64,000 nt of DNA from Paenibacillus tengchongensis. Lineage in GTDB: Bacteria; Bacillota; Bacilli; Paenibacillales; Paenibacillaceae. The position numbers and the translations under genes are program-made. This document shows, one piece after another, positions 25,340 to 33,760 of this stretch; within the stretch, counting starts at the first letter, position 1, and every line of letters starts with the position of its first letter. Where the stretch lies: contig NZ_WACP01000001.1 of NCBI RefSeq assembly GCF_008973665.1, positions 310,001 through 374,000 of the forward strand. The letters run 5' to 3'. Under the pieces are notes generated by a model. That model saw only the letters and a program-made list of their open reading frames with translations. It was not told the DNA's origin and made no database searches.

Positions 25340-27107
25340 AAATAGATTCGACATTGACGAGAATCTGGAATCACCGTTTGACATCAAGCATTTCCGCCGC
25401 GCGATGGTTTATATAAGGCGTCAGAAGAAGCCGATGATTGTCGCCTTTGTGCTGAGCGCCCTGTCAGCCGCGATAGCGCTGTCGGCGCCGCTGATCATGC
25501 AGCATGTCGTCGACGTAACCATTCCGGCCAAGGCCGGGGGAGCACTGGTCGGCTGGTCGCTGCTGATGCTGGCCACCATTGTGGTCAGCGTCATTCTGGC
25601 AACAATCCGCTCGCGGATTATGACGCGGGTCGGGCAGGATATTATTTTTGACATCCGTACCGACTTGTTCACGCATCTGCAGCGTCTGCCGTTCAAGTAT
25701 TACGATGACCGCCCGCAGGGCAAGATCCTGATCCGTGTCGTCAACTACGTCAACTCGGTATCGGATGTGCTCTCGAACGGTATCATTAACTTTATTCTGG
25801 AAATCGTGAACCTGATCTTCATTGCCGCCTTCATGTTCGCTGTCGATGTGAAGCTCTCGCTGGTCACGCTGGCCGGACTGCCGGTCTTCCTCGGCGTTAT
25901 GCTGCTGATCAAGACCAGACAGCGCCGGGCCTGGCAGGCGGTATCCAACAAGAGCTCCAACCTGAACGCTTATATGCAGGAGAGCATCAGCGGGATCCGC
26001 GTTACGCAGATTTTTACGCGTGAGACGCGCAATGAAGGCATCTTCACCCGCCTGGCCGGCAACTTCCGCAAGGAATGGATGCGGGCGCTGCGCTACAATG
26101 CGCTGATACCGTTCACCGTCGACAACCTGGCGACGATGGTTACGACAGCGATTTATCTGGTCGGCCTGCTGACGCTGAGTCCGGCAGATGTGACCTTCGG
26201 GGTCATTCTGGCCATGAGCAGCTACGCAGCCCGCTTCTGGCAGCCGATTCTCAACCTGTCGAACCTCTACAACAGCTTCATCAACGCCGTGGCTTATCTG
26301 GAGCGTATCTTTGAAACGCTGGATGAACCGGTGACCGTCAGCGATGTTCCGGGGGCCAAAGCGCTGCCGCAGGTAGCCGGACGGGTGACGTTTGACAATG
26401 TAACCTTCGCCTATGATCCGGGCCTTAACATTCTGGAGAACCTCTCCTTCGATGTAAAACCGGGTGAGAGTATCGCCTTGGTCGGTCCGACAGGTGCAGG
26501 GAAGACGACGGTGGTCAACCTGATCTCCCGCTTCTATAATCTGACCGGCGGAAAGATTGAAGTCGACGGGCATGACATCTCCCAGGTGACGCTCGATTCG
26601 CTGCGCAGCCAGATGGGGATTATGCTGCAGGACAGCTTTATTTTCTCCGGGACGATCCTCGACAATATCCGGTACGGGCGGCTTGACGCCACCGAGGAAG
26701 AGATTATCGCCGCCGCCAAGACGGTCTGCGCCGATGAGTTCATCCGCGAGTTCCCTGAAGGATACTTGACGGAAGTCAATGAACGCGGCTCGAAGCTGTC
26801 CCAGGGACAGCGGCAGCTGATCTCGTTCGCCCGCACGCTGCTCGCCGATCCGCGGATCCTGATTCTCGACGAGGCCACCTCCTCGATCGACGCCAAGACC
26901 GAGCGGCTGCTGCAGCAGGGCCTGAACGAGCTGCTGAAAGGCCGCACCTCGTTCATCATTGCCCACCGCCTCTCGACGGTGAAGAACTGCGACCGCATCA
27001 TGTACATCGCGGACAAAGGCGTGGCCGAATCCGGCTCGCATGATGAGCTGATCGCCCGCCGCGGCCTGTACTACCGCCTGCACTCCGCGCAGAAGATGGA
27101 GGCGTAA
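25332..27107 (+). CDS. ABC exporter half-transporter, catalytic-site subunit
   Basis: 591 residues from GTG at 25332, which overlaps the upstream stop (GTGGCTAG). Membrane domain, then NBD: Walker A GPTGAGKTTVVN near 384, Walker B ILILDEATSSID near 512 with the catalytic Glu. The signature is LSQGQRQLISFARTL instead of LSGGQ. In heterodimeric exporters this variant signature pairs with the partner's degenerate Walker B to form the weak site. Together the two genes form a complete asymmetric exporter (BmrCD/TM287-288-like). Confidence 0.9.
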   Translation: MARNRFDIDENLESPFDIKHFRRAMVYIRRQKKPMIVAFVLSALSAAIALSAPLIMQHVVDVTIPAKAGGALVGWSLLMLATIVVSVILATIRSRIMTRVGQDIIFDIRTDLFTHLQRLPFKYYDDRPQGKILIRVVNYVNSVSDVLSNGIINFILEIVNLIFIAAFMFAVDVKLSLVTLAGLPVFLGVMLLIKTRQRRAWQAVSNKSSNLNAYMQESISGIRVTQIFTRETRNEGIFTRLAGNFRKEWMRALRYNALIPFTVDNLATMVTTAIYLVGLLTLSPADVTFGVILAMSSYAARFWQPILNLSNLYNSFINAVAYLERIFETLDEPVTVSDVPGAKALPQVAGRVTFDNVTFAYDPGLNILENLSFDVKPGESIALVGPTGAGKTTVVNLISRFYNLTGGKIEVDGHDISQVTLDSLRSQMGIMLQDSFIFSGTILDNIRYGRLDATEEEIIAAAKTVCADEFIREFPEGYLTEVNERGSKLSQGQRQLISFARTLLADPRILILDEATSSIDAKTERLLQQGLNELLKGRTSFIIAHRLSTVKNCDRIMYIADKGVAESGSHDELIARRGLYYRLHSAQKMEA

Positions 27108-27164
27108 GCCCTTCTGCCGGTGCCGGGCAAGAAAAGAGCATCGGCCATCCGGCCGGGCTGGCGG

Positions 27165-27230
27165 GTGATGGCGTAGCCATCTGGCGGGGCGGGGCAAGTG
27201 ATGGGCGTAGCCATCTGGCGGGGCTGGGCA
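27165..27230. repeat. Tandem 32-33-bp GC-rich repeat, two copies
   Basis: The unit begins GTGATGGCGTAGCCATCTGG and continues with CGGGG; copies at 27165-27196 and 27198-27230 differ by about two bases. They sit in a 250-base GC-rich gap after the exporter genes that also repeats ATCGG/GGCCATC-type motifs. No coding function seen. Confidence 0.7.
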
Positions 27231-27356
27231 GAGGATCGGGCAAGCGGGTGATGGAGGCGTCGGCCGCCATCACCCTTGCCAGGCAGAAGGTGCAGCGCAG
27301 CCCCTTCTCCCGCGCCCGGCATGCCGTTTGTGAAACCGGCAGCCTCATATGGAATT

Positions 27357-27386
27357 AGCCCCCGGTCTTGGGCCGGGGGCTTTTTG
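27357..27386 (+). terminator. Intrinsic terminator of the exporter operon
   Basis: AGCCCCCGG (27357-27365) pairs with CCGGGGGCT (27373-27381), followed by TTTTTG. Lies about 250 bases after the stop codon. Confidence 0.85.
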
Positions 27387-27420
27387 TGTGCGCCGAGGGA
27401 GCGCCAGGTTGGCAACCTCT

Positions 27421-27610
27421 AAGCTAAGTGGAAAATCGCCATCTAATACAGCGCAATTGAGAACTTTTACATATCTAAGTGGATATCCGCAACTTAATTT
27501 AGGTGAACGTAAGCTATTCTCCTGACGTTGACCAAATTAAGTGGCGATTATCAAACTAGAAAGGTGGAAATCATTATTACGGCAGAAATAGTTGGCGAAA
27601 ATCGAATTAG
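27421..27610. repeat. Dispersed short repeat family, cluster A
   Basis: Several half-sites of a motif close to TTARGTGGCGATTWTC occur in both orientations, e.g. CTAAGTGGAAAATCGCCATC (27423), CTAAGTGGATATCCGC (27477), TTAAGTGGCGATTATC (27538). The first two are imperfect palindromes. The same motif family occurs again at 63480-63620. Confidence 0.55.
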
Positions 27611-27620
27611 TTGGGCGGTG

Positions 27621-27757
27621 GTCAGCGCAGCGGCCAGCGGCCAGCGGCCAGCGGCCAGCGGCCAGCGGCCAGCGATCAGCGGCCTGCGGCCAGCGGCCTG
27701 CGATCAGCGGCCTGCGATCAGCGGCCTGCGGCCTGCGGCACCGGCCTGCGGCGACGG
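27621..27757. repeat. Heptanucleotide tandem repeat tract
   Basis: About 18-19 units of seven bases, mainly CAGCGGC with variants CAGCGAT, CTGCGGC and CTGCGAT, over about 137 bases. Since seven is not a multiple of three, every frame cycles through the same repeats and several frames stay open. Non-coding, just past the 3' end of the MBL-fold gene. Confidence 0.9.
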
Positions 27758-27764
27758 TCAAGCC

Positions 27765-28517
27765 TTACACCCACTCTCCGTCCTGCGGCACCTTCACCCG
27801 CTCCAGCAGCCCCTGCTGTGCCAGATGCTCCTGCAGTAGCTTACGCGTCACCAGACAGTGGTTGATCGCGTCCATGTGTACGGCAGTTACCGCTGCCTCC
27901 GGCGCATAGCGGCACACCTCGGCCACATCGGCGGCATCCATCGTAATATGCCCGCCTTCGAGGAAGCGCGCCCCTCCGGCATTCAGCACGACGGCCTCCG
28001 GCCGGTACGCCTCCAGCGCTTCCCGCACCTCTTCGCACCAAATCGTATCTCCTGCTATATACAGCACCGGTTCACCTTCCGCCTGGAATATGAAGCCGGA
28101 TACCTTGCCCATCCGCTCGCCGATCTCGCCTGTGCCGTGCCGGCCGCTGGTCCGCCGCAGCGTTACCCCGCGATAAACCGTTCCCGCCGCTTCATCCACA
28201 GCCGTGACCTCGGCAAAGCCCTGCGCGGCAAGCTTCTCCTGATCCCCTTCCTGACACAGCACCGGCAGATCAGGCGGCAAAAGCGCCGCAGCCGCAGCAT
28301 CCCAGTGATCCTGATGCAGGTGCGTCACCAGCACGGCATCCGGCGCCAGCCAGTCCTCTACCGGTCCAGGCAGCGGAACCAGCGGATTGTTCAGCGGATT
28401 GGCCGTATTCACAATGGGCGGGTTAACCCCCTGCCCGCTGAGCATCGGATCGATCAAAAAGGTAACGCCTCCATACTCCACCCAGAGCGTAGCGTGGCGG
28501 ATCAGTCTGATTTTCAT
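27765..28517 (-). CDS. Metallo-beta-lactamase-fold hydrolase (UlaG/YtkL-like)
   Basis: 250 residues from ATG at 28517 (GAAGAGGTG upstream). Metal-binding motif THLHQDHWD at about residues 83-91, GDTIWCEEV with the bridging Asp, and late His residues (VHMDAINHCL). The start IRLIRHATLWVEYGGVTFLI DP is typical of the metal-dependent hydrolase group. Acts on an unknown ester or phosphoester. Divergent from an Lrp/AsnC-type regulator gene, which may control it. Confidence 0.85.
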   Translation of the reverse strand: MKIRLIRHATLWVEYGGVTFLIDPMLSGQGVNPPIVNTANPLNNPLVPLPGPVEDWLAPDAVLVTHLHQDHWDAAAAALLPPDLPVLCQEGDQEKLAAQGFAEVTAVDEAAGTVYRGVTLRRTSGRHGTGEIGERMGKVSGFIFQAEGEPVLYIAGDTIWCEEVREALEAYRPEAVVLNAGGARFLEGGHITMDAADVAEVCRYAPEAAVTAVHMDAINHCLVTRKLLQEHLAQQGLLERVKVPQDGEWV

Positions 28518-28647
28518 CGTTAACACCTCTTCCTTCGGATTCATCTCTGCTACAATTACAAGTATAGCGGCAATCGGATTAGCCCGGACATAACGCGCTG
28601 AAAGAGATGCTCCGGTTCTATTTTCACCGTGAAAGGAAAATGTATAT

Positions 28648-29076
28648 ATGACCACCCCGCCCATTGACGAAACCGATTTCCGCATCCTGCAGCTGCTGAT
28701 CGAGGACTCTACCCGCAGCCACAAAGAGCTTGGCGAGTTGGTCCATCTGACCGGACAGGCCGTAGGAGCCCGCATCCGCCGGATGCGGGAGCTGGACATT
28801 ATCGAAGGCTACACTGTGCGCTGGAATCCCGGCAAAATCGGCCAGCACATTCACGCCTTCATCACTGTATTTCTCAGCTCCAACACAGCTCACGCCGCCT
28901 TCCAGCGCTTTGCCCGCGATCACGCCAGCGTCGCCGAGCTGCACCGGGTCAGCGGTGAAGGCTGCTACTGGATGCGCGTCCGTACCGGCGATCAGGAGGA
29001 TCTGAACGCTTTTCTCGACGAGCTGCTGCAATTCGGCAATTACCGGGTGAATCTCGGAATGGCCCAACTCAAATAA
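28648..29076 (+). CDS. Lrp/AsnC-family transcriptional regulator
   Basis: 142 residues with a GAAAGGAAAA site. N-terminal HTH (DETDFRILQLLIEDSTRSHK ELGELVHLTGQAVGARIRRM), then the RAM effector domain (AFITVFLSSN, VAELHRVSGEGCYWMRVRTG, LGMAQLK). These regulators sense amino acids and bind as multimers. Divergent from the MBL-fold gene with a 130-base gap, so regulation of that gene is likely. Confidence 0.9.
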   Translation: MTTPPIDETDFRILQLLIEDSTRSHKELGELVHLTGQAVGARIRRMRELDIIEGYTVRWNPGKIGQHIHAFITVFLSSNTAHAAFQRFARDHASVAELHRVSGEGCYWMRVRTGDQEDLNAFLDELLQFGNYRVNLGMAQLK

Positions 29077-29101
29077 GCTCGTGAACCGGCACACTGAGCC
29101 A

Positions 29102-29151
29102 ACAAAAATACCGCCGTCCAGGGTGCAGACAGCACCATGGCCGGCGGTATT
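29102..29151 (-). terminator. Bidirectional terminator between lrp-like and eamA genes
   Basis: AATACCGCCG (29107-29116) pairs exactly with CGGCGGTATT (29142-29151). The minus strand continues TTTTTGTTGG. Serves the EamA gene and probably also the regulator. Confidence 0.8.
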
Positions 29152-29166
29152 CCGCACAGGCAATAA

Positions 29167-30039
29167 TCAGTTATCCCGGATGACCAATAGCACGCCGGAG
29201 AAAATCAGCACCGTACCGGCCCAGAAGGCCAGTCCGATGGCCTCTCCCAGCAGCAGCCAGCCGAGTAAGGCGCCGACCACCGGCTGCACGAAGAAGAACA
29301 GTCCTCCGCTCCCCGCGTTCAGCAGCCGGAGTCCGCGGTTCCACAGCAGGAAGCCGCAGGCGGTGGAGATCACCCCCAGGTAGAGCAATCCGCCCCAGAT
29401 GGAGGGCCGGGTCATCGCCGTCAGATCCAGCTCCGGCAGCCGGCTGAACATCAGCGGCGTCAACAGAACCAGCGCCACCAGTACCGCGTAGGTGGTAACG
29501 GTGACCTGTGAATAGCGGGCCGGCACCTTCTTGACCAGCACGGACATCAGCGCCCAGGTCAGCGCCGCAGCCAGCAGCGAGAGGCCGCCCAGCCGGTACG
29601 AGGTGTCGAAGCCCCCTTTGCCGACGATCAGCAGGACCCCCGCTGTCGCCAGAATAATCGACAGGGCTTTGCGCAGCGTAATCCGCTCTTTGAGGATCAG
29701 CCGCGCGAACACCACCATAAAGGCCGGCGTAGTGGCCGTTATGATCGCCCCCGTCTGCGCGTTCGACAGCATGGTGCCGACCTCCTGGGTGATGATCGAT
29801 ACCGTATTGCCGATCAGCCCGATGAGCAGAATCAGCGGCCAATCTTCCCGCGCCACACGCCAGGATTGCTTCGTTACCACACCCACGGTCAAGAGAGCGG
29901 CCAGTGCAATCAGGTAACGCAGCCATACCAGCTCCAGCGGCGGCACCACACCCACAACGACTTTAACTACAACAAACATTCCGCCCCAAATAGCGGCGGC
30001 CAATGATAAATATAAGGAACCGAGCAGCCTGCTTCTCAT
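29167..30039 (-). CDS. EamA-family (drug/metabolite transporter) permease
   Basis: 290 residues with ten hydrophobic helices in two EamA repeats. The N-terminal SLAAAIWGGMFVVVKVVVG and second-repeat motif LTWALMSVLVKKVP, plus PVVGALLGWLLLGEAIGLAF, are diagnostic. Exports or takes up small metabolites; the substrate cannot be told. Single gene with its own terminator. Confidence 0.9.
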   Translation of the reverse strand: MRSRLLGSLYLSLAAAIWGGMFVVVKVVVGVVPPLELVWLRYLIALAALLTVGVVTKQSWRVAREDWPLILLIGLIGNTVSIITQEVGTMLSNAQTGAIITATTPAFMVVFARLILKERITLRKALSIILATAGVLLIVGKGGFDTSYRLGGLSLLAAALTWALMSVLVKKVPARYSQVTVTTYAVLVALVLLTPLMFSRLPELDLTAMTRPSIWGGLLYLGVISTACGFLLWNRGLRLLNAGSGGLFFFVQPVVGALLGWLLLGEAIGLAFWAGTVLIFSGVLLVIRDN

Positions 30040-30079
30040 TATTAGTACCCTCCGTTTATTAAGAACATGTTATTCCTGT

Positions 30080-30114
30080 CCTTAACGGAGCTTGCAGAAA
30101 TTCCTCCGTTAAGG
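30080..30114. repeat. Perfect 11-bp inverted repeat
   Basis: CCTTAACGGAG (30080-30090) and CTCCGTTAAGG (30104-30114) in the divergent eamA/pentapeptide gap, about 40-75 bases upstream of the eamA start. No T-run follows on either strand, so it may be an operator or a leader hairpin rather than a terminator. Confidence 0.6.
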
Positions 30115-30273
30115 GAGAATTACTGCAGGTACATCGCTCTCAAAACGCGGTGCAGCCATCATCTGTTACCAGCTCGCTTTCCGTAAAATTTGTTCCATCA
30201 TACTACAGTAAGAAGACGCCGCAAAGGATTTTTTCCGGTAACAGCGCCTATCCCCATCCGGAGGTAATTATTT

Positions 30274-30912
30274 ATGAATTTTAAAATCGATCCGCCCAAA
30301 ATCAATGAACGTACCCTGTCCCAGCCCCGGACTCTTCACTCCCTGGCCGACAGAGAGGAAGTAACAAACTGCATCGTCAGCGACTGCCTGATTGAATACC
30401 AGGAGGCGACCAGAGTCGCTTGCGACAAGGTGATCTTCCGCAATGTGACTATTGCCGAGTCTGCACTCCCTTCCATTGAACTCACTGATGTCATCTTTGA
30501 GAATTGCGACTTGTCCAATGTTAATTTCAGCGAAGCTTTCATCCACCGGACCGAGTTCAGACGCTGCAAAATGCTCGGAACGGACTTCAGCGACGCGCGG
30601 CTGCAAAATGTGCGGCTGATTGACTGCCTTGCCGACTTCGCCAATTTCCGGATGGGCAGCTTCAAGCAGGTGGCCTTTGAATCCAGCTCGCTGATCAGCT
30701 CGGACTTCTACCGCTGCGGTCTGAACTCGGTGGCCTACAGCAAATGCAACATCGACCAGACGAATCTCGCAGGCTGCAAGCTTAAGGACATTGATCTCAG
30801 CGATTGCGATTTCACCGGCTTCCTGGTAGATATCCCGGATCTGCAGGGATGTGTGATCTCTGCGGGGCAGGCGGCCGCTTTTGCCGGATTGCTGGGTCTC
30901 GTCATTAAATAG
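30274..30912 (+). CDS. Pentapeptide-repeat protein
   Basis: 212 residues; CCGGAGG site before ATG. A(D/N)LXX-type five-residue repeats run through the centre (VIFENCDLSNVNFSEAFIHR, TDFSDARLQNVRLIDC, NIDQTNLAGCKLKDIDLSDC). This forms a right-handed quadrilateral helix. Qnr/MfpA-like proteins of this fold protect DNA gyrase, but most homologues have no known role. The last 30 residues are hydrophobic and alanine-rich. Confidence 0.85.
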   Translation: MNFKIDPPKINERTLSQPRTLHSLADREEVTNCIVSDCLIEYQEATRVACDKVIFRNVTIAESALPSIELTDVIFENCDLSNVNFSEAFIHRTEFRRCKMLGTDFSDARLQNVRLIDCLADFANFRMGSFKQVAFESSSLISSDFYRCGLNSVAYSKCNIDQTNLAGCKLKDIDLSDCDFTGFLVDIPDLQGCVISAGQAAAFAGLLGLVIK

Positions 30913-30931
30913 GTCTTGATCGCCGCAGCCG

Positions 30932-31417
30932 TTAGCCCTTCACGTCACTGATCGCGAACAGCTTCAGCTTGCCTGCGCATTTGCCGCAGCGGTAGCGCTT
31001 CGGGTCAGGTTTACGTTTGCGCGGATACTCCATTCCGCAGGCAGTACATACCAGCTTATAGCGATACGGCAGTGTCCGCCGGGCCTTGTTCCCCGGGAGT
31101 GTCTGGCAGTAGCGGCTGCCGCCCACCTGGGCGAGCAGCGCTTTAAAGTCAGCGTCGCGGTGCATATACCCCCGTTTGGCTAAATGCAGATGGTAATGGC
31201 ACAGCTCGTGCTTGATGATTTTCTCCGTCTCCTCACGCCCGAAGATCTCGAGCTGACGCGGGTTGATCTCTATATTATGGCTTTTGACAAAATAGCGTCC
31301 GCCCGTTGTACTGAGCCTGCCGTTAAAGCTGGCCTTGTGCCGGAACGGCACGCCGAAGCTGCTGAGCGAGATCTGCTCGATCCACTGCTGCAGCTCATCG
31401 TTGCTCATGTTGGTCAT
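30932..31417 (-). CDS. SprT-family zinc metallopeptidase-like protein
   Basis: 161 residues. HELCHYH is the zincin-type HExxH motif; the preceding IEINPRQLEIFGREETEKII and the C-terminal zinc ribbon (CTACGMEYPRKRKPD, CGKCAGKLK) match the bacterial SprT/YdcK family. Function in bacteria unclear; eukaryotic SPRTN cleaves DNA-protein crosslinks. ATG at 31417; an inner ATG at 31408 is an alternative. Confidence 0.9.
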   Translation of the reverse strand: MTNMSNDELQQWIEQISLSSFGVPFRHKASFNGRLSTTGGRYFVKSHNIEINPRQLEIFGREETEKIIKHELCHYHLHLAKRGYMHRDADFKALLAQVGGSRYCQTLPGNKARRTLPYRYKLVCTACGMEYPRKRKPDPKRYRCGKCAGKLKLFAISDVKG

Positions 31418-31547
31418 GGCGTTCTCTCACAGATCCTCTCCGCAGGAATGGTTACTCTTAGAAGCTTACAAACTCTCTACTTGAATTGTAACTTGCCCAT
31501 AGGCTAAACTGTCAAGAAGGAAGACAAGTACGGAGGGAGAATGAAAG

Positions 31548-31907
31548 ATGCCGAACATGCGTTACGTAATTCTGCAGCAGGGCCGGGAGCTGCAATTCGT
31601 GGAGATGCCGGAGGACTATGCCTATCAGCTTAGTGCGCTGAATCTGCGGCTGAATAAGGAAATCGACAAGCTGACTGCTGCGAATGTGCCGGAGCTGCCG
31701 CTGGCCGTGGCCGAATGCGACCGGCTCGAGCTGCTGCGTGAAGGGGATTCGCTCGAATCCGGGCTCGCCTACATTAACCGGCTGGAGCAGGCATTCGCTG
31801 CCATTCAGGAAAACCATTATCCGCTGATCGCCTTGTTAACGGAAATCCGTGCGTTGCAGGCACAGCTGGAACAGTGGTACGAAGAGGAAGAAGAGAACGG
31901 GCATTAA
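31548..31907 (+). CDS. Hypothetical protein, helical, acidic C-terminus
   Basis: 119 residues with a strong GGAGGGAG site. Not recognised. A short N-terminal beta segment (MRYVILQQGRELQFVEMP) is followed by long amphipathic helices (YQLSALNLRLNKEIDKLTAA, LIALLTEIRALQAQLEQWYE) and an EEEEEN tail. No membrane segment. Lies 88 bases before cmpA on the same strand. Confidence 0.7.
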   Translation: MPNMRYVILQQGRELQFVEMPEDYAYQLSALNLRLNKEIDKLTAANVPELPLAVAECDRLELLREGDSLESGLAYINRLEQAFAAIQENHYPLIALLTEIRALQAQLEQWYEEEEENGH

Positions 31908-31994
31908 GCGGATTGTGCAGCTGCCGCTGCACCTTTGGGCGCTCAGCTCCATATGATATGGGTACACAGCAAGCATGCCAGAGGAGGGGTTCCC

Positions 31995-32135
31995 TTGCCG
32001 CAGTGGCTCTGCAGTCAGCTCATGAGAGCGTACTACAATAAAGACCGCCGCCAGATTAAGATGCTCAACGAGTGCTGGTTCTTTTACCGCAATTCCGCCG
32101 AAAGCCGCAGTGTTGTCCACCAAAAGGACGGTTAG
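31995..32135 (+). CDS. cmpA: Cortex morphogenetic protein CmpA
   Basis: 46 residues from TTG at 31995 (GAGGAGGGG upstream): PQWLCSQLMRAYYNKDRRQI followed by KMLNECWFFYRN. The WL..QL..AY..KD...IK.LN.CWFFYR pattern is that of CmpA, a small protein that helps degrade SpoIVA through ClpXP as quality control of spore envelope assembly. The tail (SAESRSVVHQKDG) is longer than in B. subtilis. The sequence upstream of the TTG is open but not supported. Confidence 0.85.
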   Translation: MPQWLCSQLMRAYYNKDRRQIKMLNECWFFYRNSAESRSVVHQKDG

Positions 32136-32145
32136 CACCTACCCA

Positions 32146-32186
32146 CTAAAAAAGCCACAGCTCCCGTTACAGGGGGCCGTGGCTTT
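32146..32186. terminator. Bidirectional terminator between cmpA and a small minus gene
   Basis: AAAGCCAC (32151-32158) pairs with GTGGCTTT (32179-32186). The minus strand continues into TTTTTTAG. Confidence 0.78.
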
Positions 32187-32222
32187 GTTGTGATGCCGGA
32201 CCTTAATCCCGGCACGGTAGCA

Positions 32223-32390
32223 TTAGAACATCGGAAACACATATCTAACCAGGAAGAACAAGATCCCGAAGATAATAACGATATACGCCGCGTACTTGAT
32301 AAAGGTTGATGCGACAAGGCTGGAATCAGACTTCCGGTGTACCTCCGTCCGTTCCACTTCCACACTTCTGTCCTTTGTGCTCGGTTCCAT
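32223..32390 (-). CDS. Small single-pass membrane protein (55 aa)
   Basis: ATG at 32390 with GGAGAG eight bases upstream. A charged N-terminus (MEPSTKDRSVEVERTEVHRK) is followed by one hydrophobic helix (FIKYAAYIVIIFGILFFLV) and a short end, RYVFPMF. The layout suggests a tail-anchored inner-membrane peptide. Family not recognised; ribosome site and terminator support it being real. Confidence 0.72.
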   Translation of the reverse strand: MEPSTKDRSVEVERTEVHRKSDSSLVASTFIKYAAYIVIIFGILFFLVRYVFPMF

Positions 32391-32497
32391 TGTCAATCTC
32401 TCCTCTCAGGCGCTAGGTTGGTATAGCATCCATTAACCCGGGACTTTTGGCGTGAAACAAATGCCGCTTCCTCCTGCTCTCTTAGTCTACAATCACG

Positions 32498-32992
32498 TTA
32501 GTTAAATCCACGGTTCGACGGCCAGGAGCCCTGCAGCTTGCGGACAAGCACAATCTGCCCGGTATGGTAAGCGTCGTGCAGAATCAGGCTCATTACCTCT
32601 TCACCGGGCGCATGCCCTGAGCCGCCCCAGTCATAGGCGCCTTCCTCCAGCGCTTCAATCACTTCCCGCAGATCGGCATGTACGGTCTTCAGCTTGGCCA
32701 CCGCCTGCTCCCATGCCGACTCCCCGCTCTCGGTTACTGTAAATGTAGCATCGTTGTTCTCCAGATCCGGCAGCTTGGGAAGACCCTTCAGCTTGCGCAG
32801 CAGCCGCTCCTTGTAATATGTGAGGTGGTTGACGGTCTCCCATATAGAGTTCCCGGCTGCCCCCTGCGGCTTCCAGCCGGCCTGCTCGCTGTTCACCCCG
32901 TTCAAAGCATCGCTCAGCGGCGGTGACCAATCCTCGATATCCATCGCATAATCCCAATTTTGCAGCAGCACTTCACTGATCTTGTTTTCCAC
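32498..32992 (-). CDS. DinB-family (DfsB-like) protein
   Basis: 164 residues. Four-helix DinB/YfiT fold: His in VNHLTYYKERLLRKLKG, His-x3-His in ILHDAYHTGQIVLVRKLQG, and WSPPLSDALNGVNSEQAGWK near the start. Members are metal-dependent thiol transferases or damage-inducible proteins of unknown activity. ATG follows a CGGAGGTGC site. Confidence 0.88.
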   Translation of the reverse strand: MENKISEVLLQNWDYAMDIEDWSPPLSDALNGVNSEQAGWKPQGAAGNSIWETVNHLTYYKERLLRKLKGLPKLPDLENNDATFTVTESGESAWEQAVAKLKTVHADLREVIEALEEGAYDWGGSGHAPGEEVMSLILHDAYHTGQIVLVRKLQGSWPSNRGFN

Positions 32993-33177
32993 GTTGCACC
33001 TCCGGTTTAGGTAACGGTTTAAACCCCATAATAATGGTTACACTTGCAACTGTAACATAGGCAAAGGCTGGAATCAAGTAACTAGCAAATTAGTTTTTTA
33101 ACTGTTACAATTAAGCGCAGGATTAACCTGATTATAGTGTTTTGCAATGCTTTGGTAAGGAAAGGAAGGATATAGCG

Positions 33178-33750
33178 GTGCTCTGGGATGATTTCATCAA
33201 CACGTACTGGCGGGATTGGCGGACCGGTGACCGCAGCAAGGATAGAGACCGGCTGGAGGATCAGGAGTGGCTGGCGCAATGGCTACAAGACCGCTCCCTG
33301 CAGGCGGAAATGCCGCTCAGCGCGTCTGCGCTGGCGCAGCTTAAGACGCTGCGCGGACTGCTGTGGGAGTCCGTGCAGCAGCTGGTGCAAGGGCAGCCGC
33401 CGGAAGAGGCGCTGCTGGAGAAGCTGAACAAATACATGCTGGAAGGCCCGGTCATCCGGCAGATCATACGGACGCCCGGGGGCGAAGCGAGCATCGCCCT
33501 GCAGCCGCAGCGGTCCGGCTGGGCGCAGGTGATGGCGGAGATTGCGGCCTCTTTTGCCGGAGTATTGGCTGAGAAAGAACCGGCGCGCATCCGCATCTGC
33601 GGGAACCCCGACTGCCTGTGGGTCTACTACGACGACACCCGCAACCGCTCCAAGCGGTATTGCGACGACAAGCTGTGCGGCAACCTGATGAAGGTGCGGC
33701 GGTTCCGGGCACGGAAGAAGGCCGGGGAGACTGGGGCGGACGAGGAATAA
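33178..33750 (+). CDS. CGNR zinc-finger / ABATE-domain protein
   Basis: 190 residues from GTG at 33178 (GGAAGGAT upstream). N-terminal FINTYWRDWRTGDRSKDRD begins an ABATE-type stress-induced domain. The C-terminal CGNPDCLWVYYDDTRNRSKR and CGNLMKVRRFRARKK form the CGNR zinc finger, thought to bind DNA. Predicted transcription regulator; target unknown. Confidence 0.88.
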   Translation: MLWDDFINTYWRDWRTGDRSKDRDRLEDQEWLAQWLQDRSLQAEMPLSASALAQLKTLRGLLWESVQQLVQGQPPEEALLEKLNKYMLEGPVIRQIIRTPGGEASIALQPQRSGWAQVMAEIAASFAGVLAEKEPARIRICGNPDCLWVYYDDTRNRSKRYCDDKLCGNLMKVRRFRARKKAGETGADEE

Positions 33751-33760
33751 TGGAGCTCCG

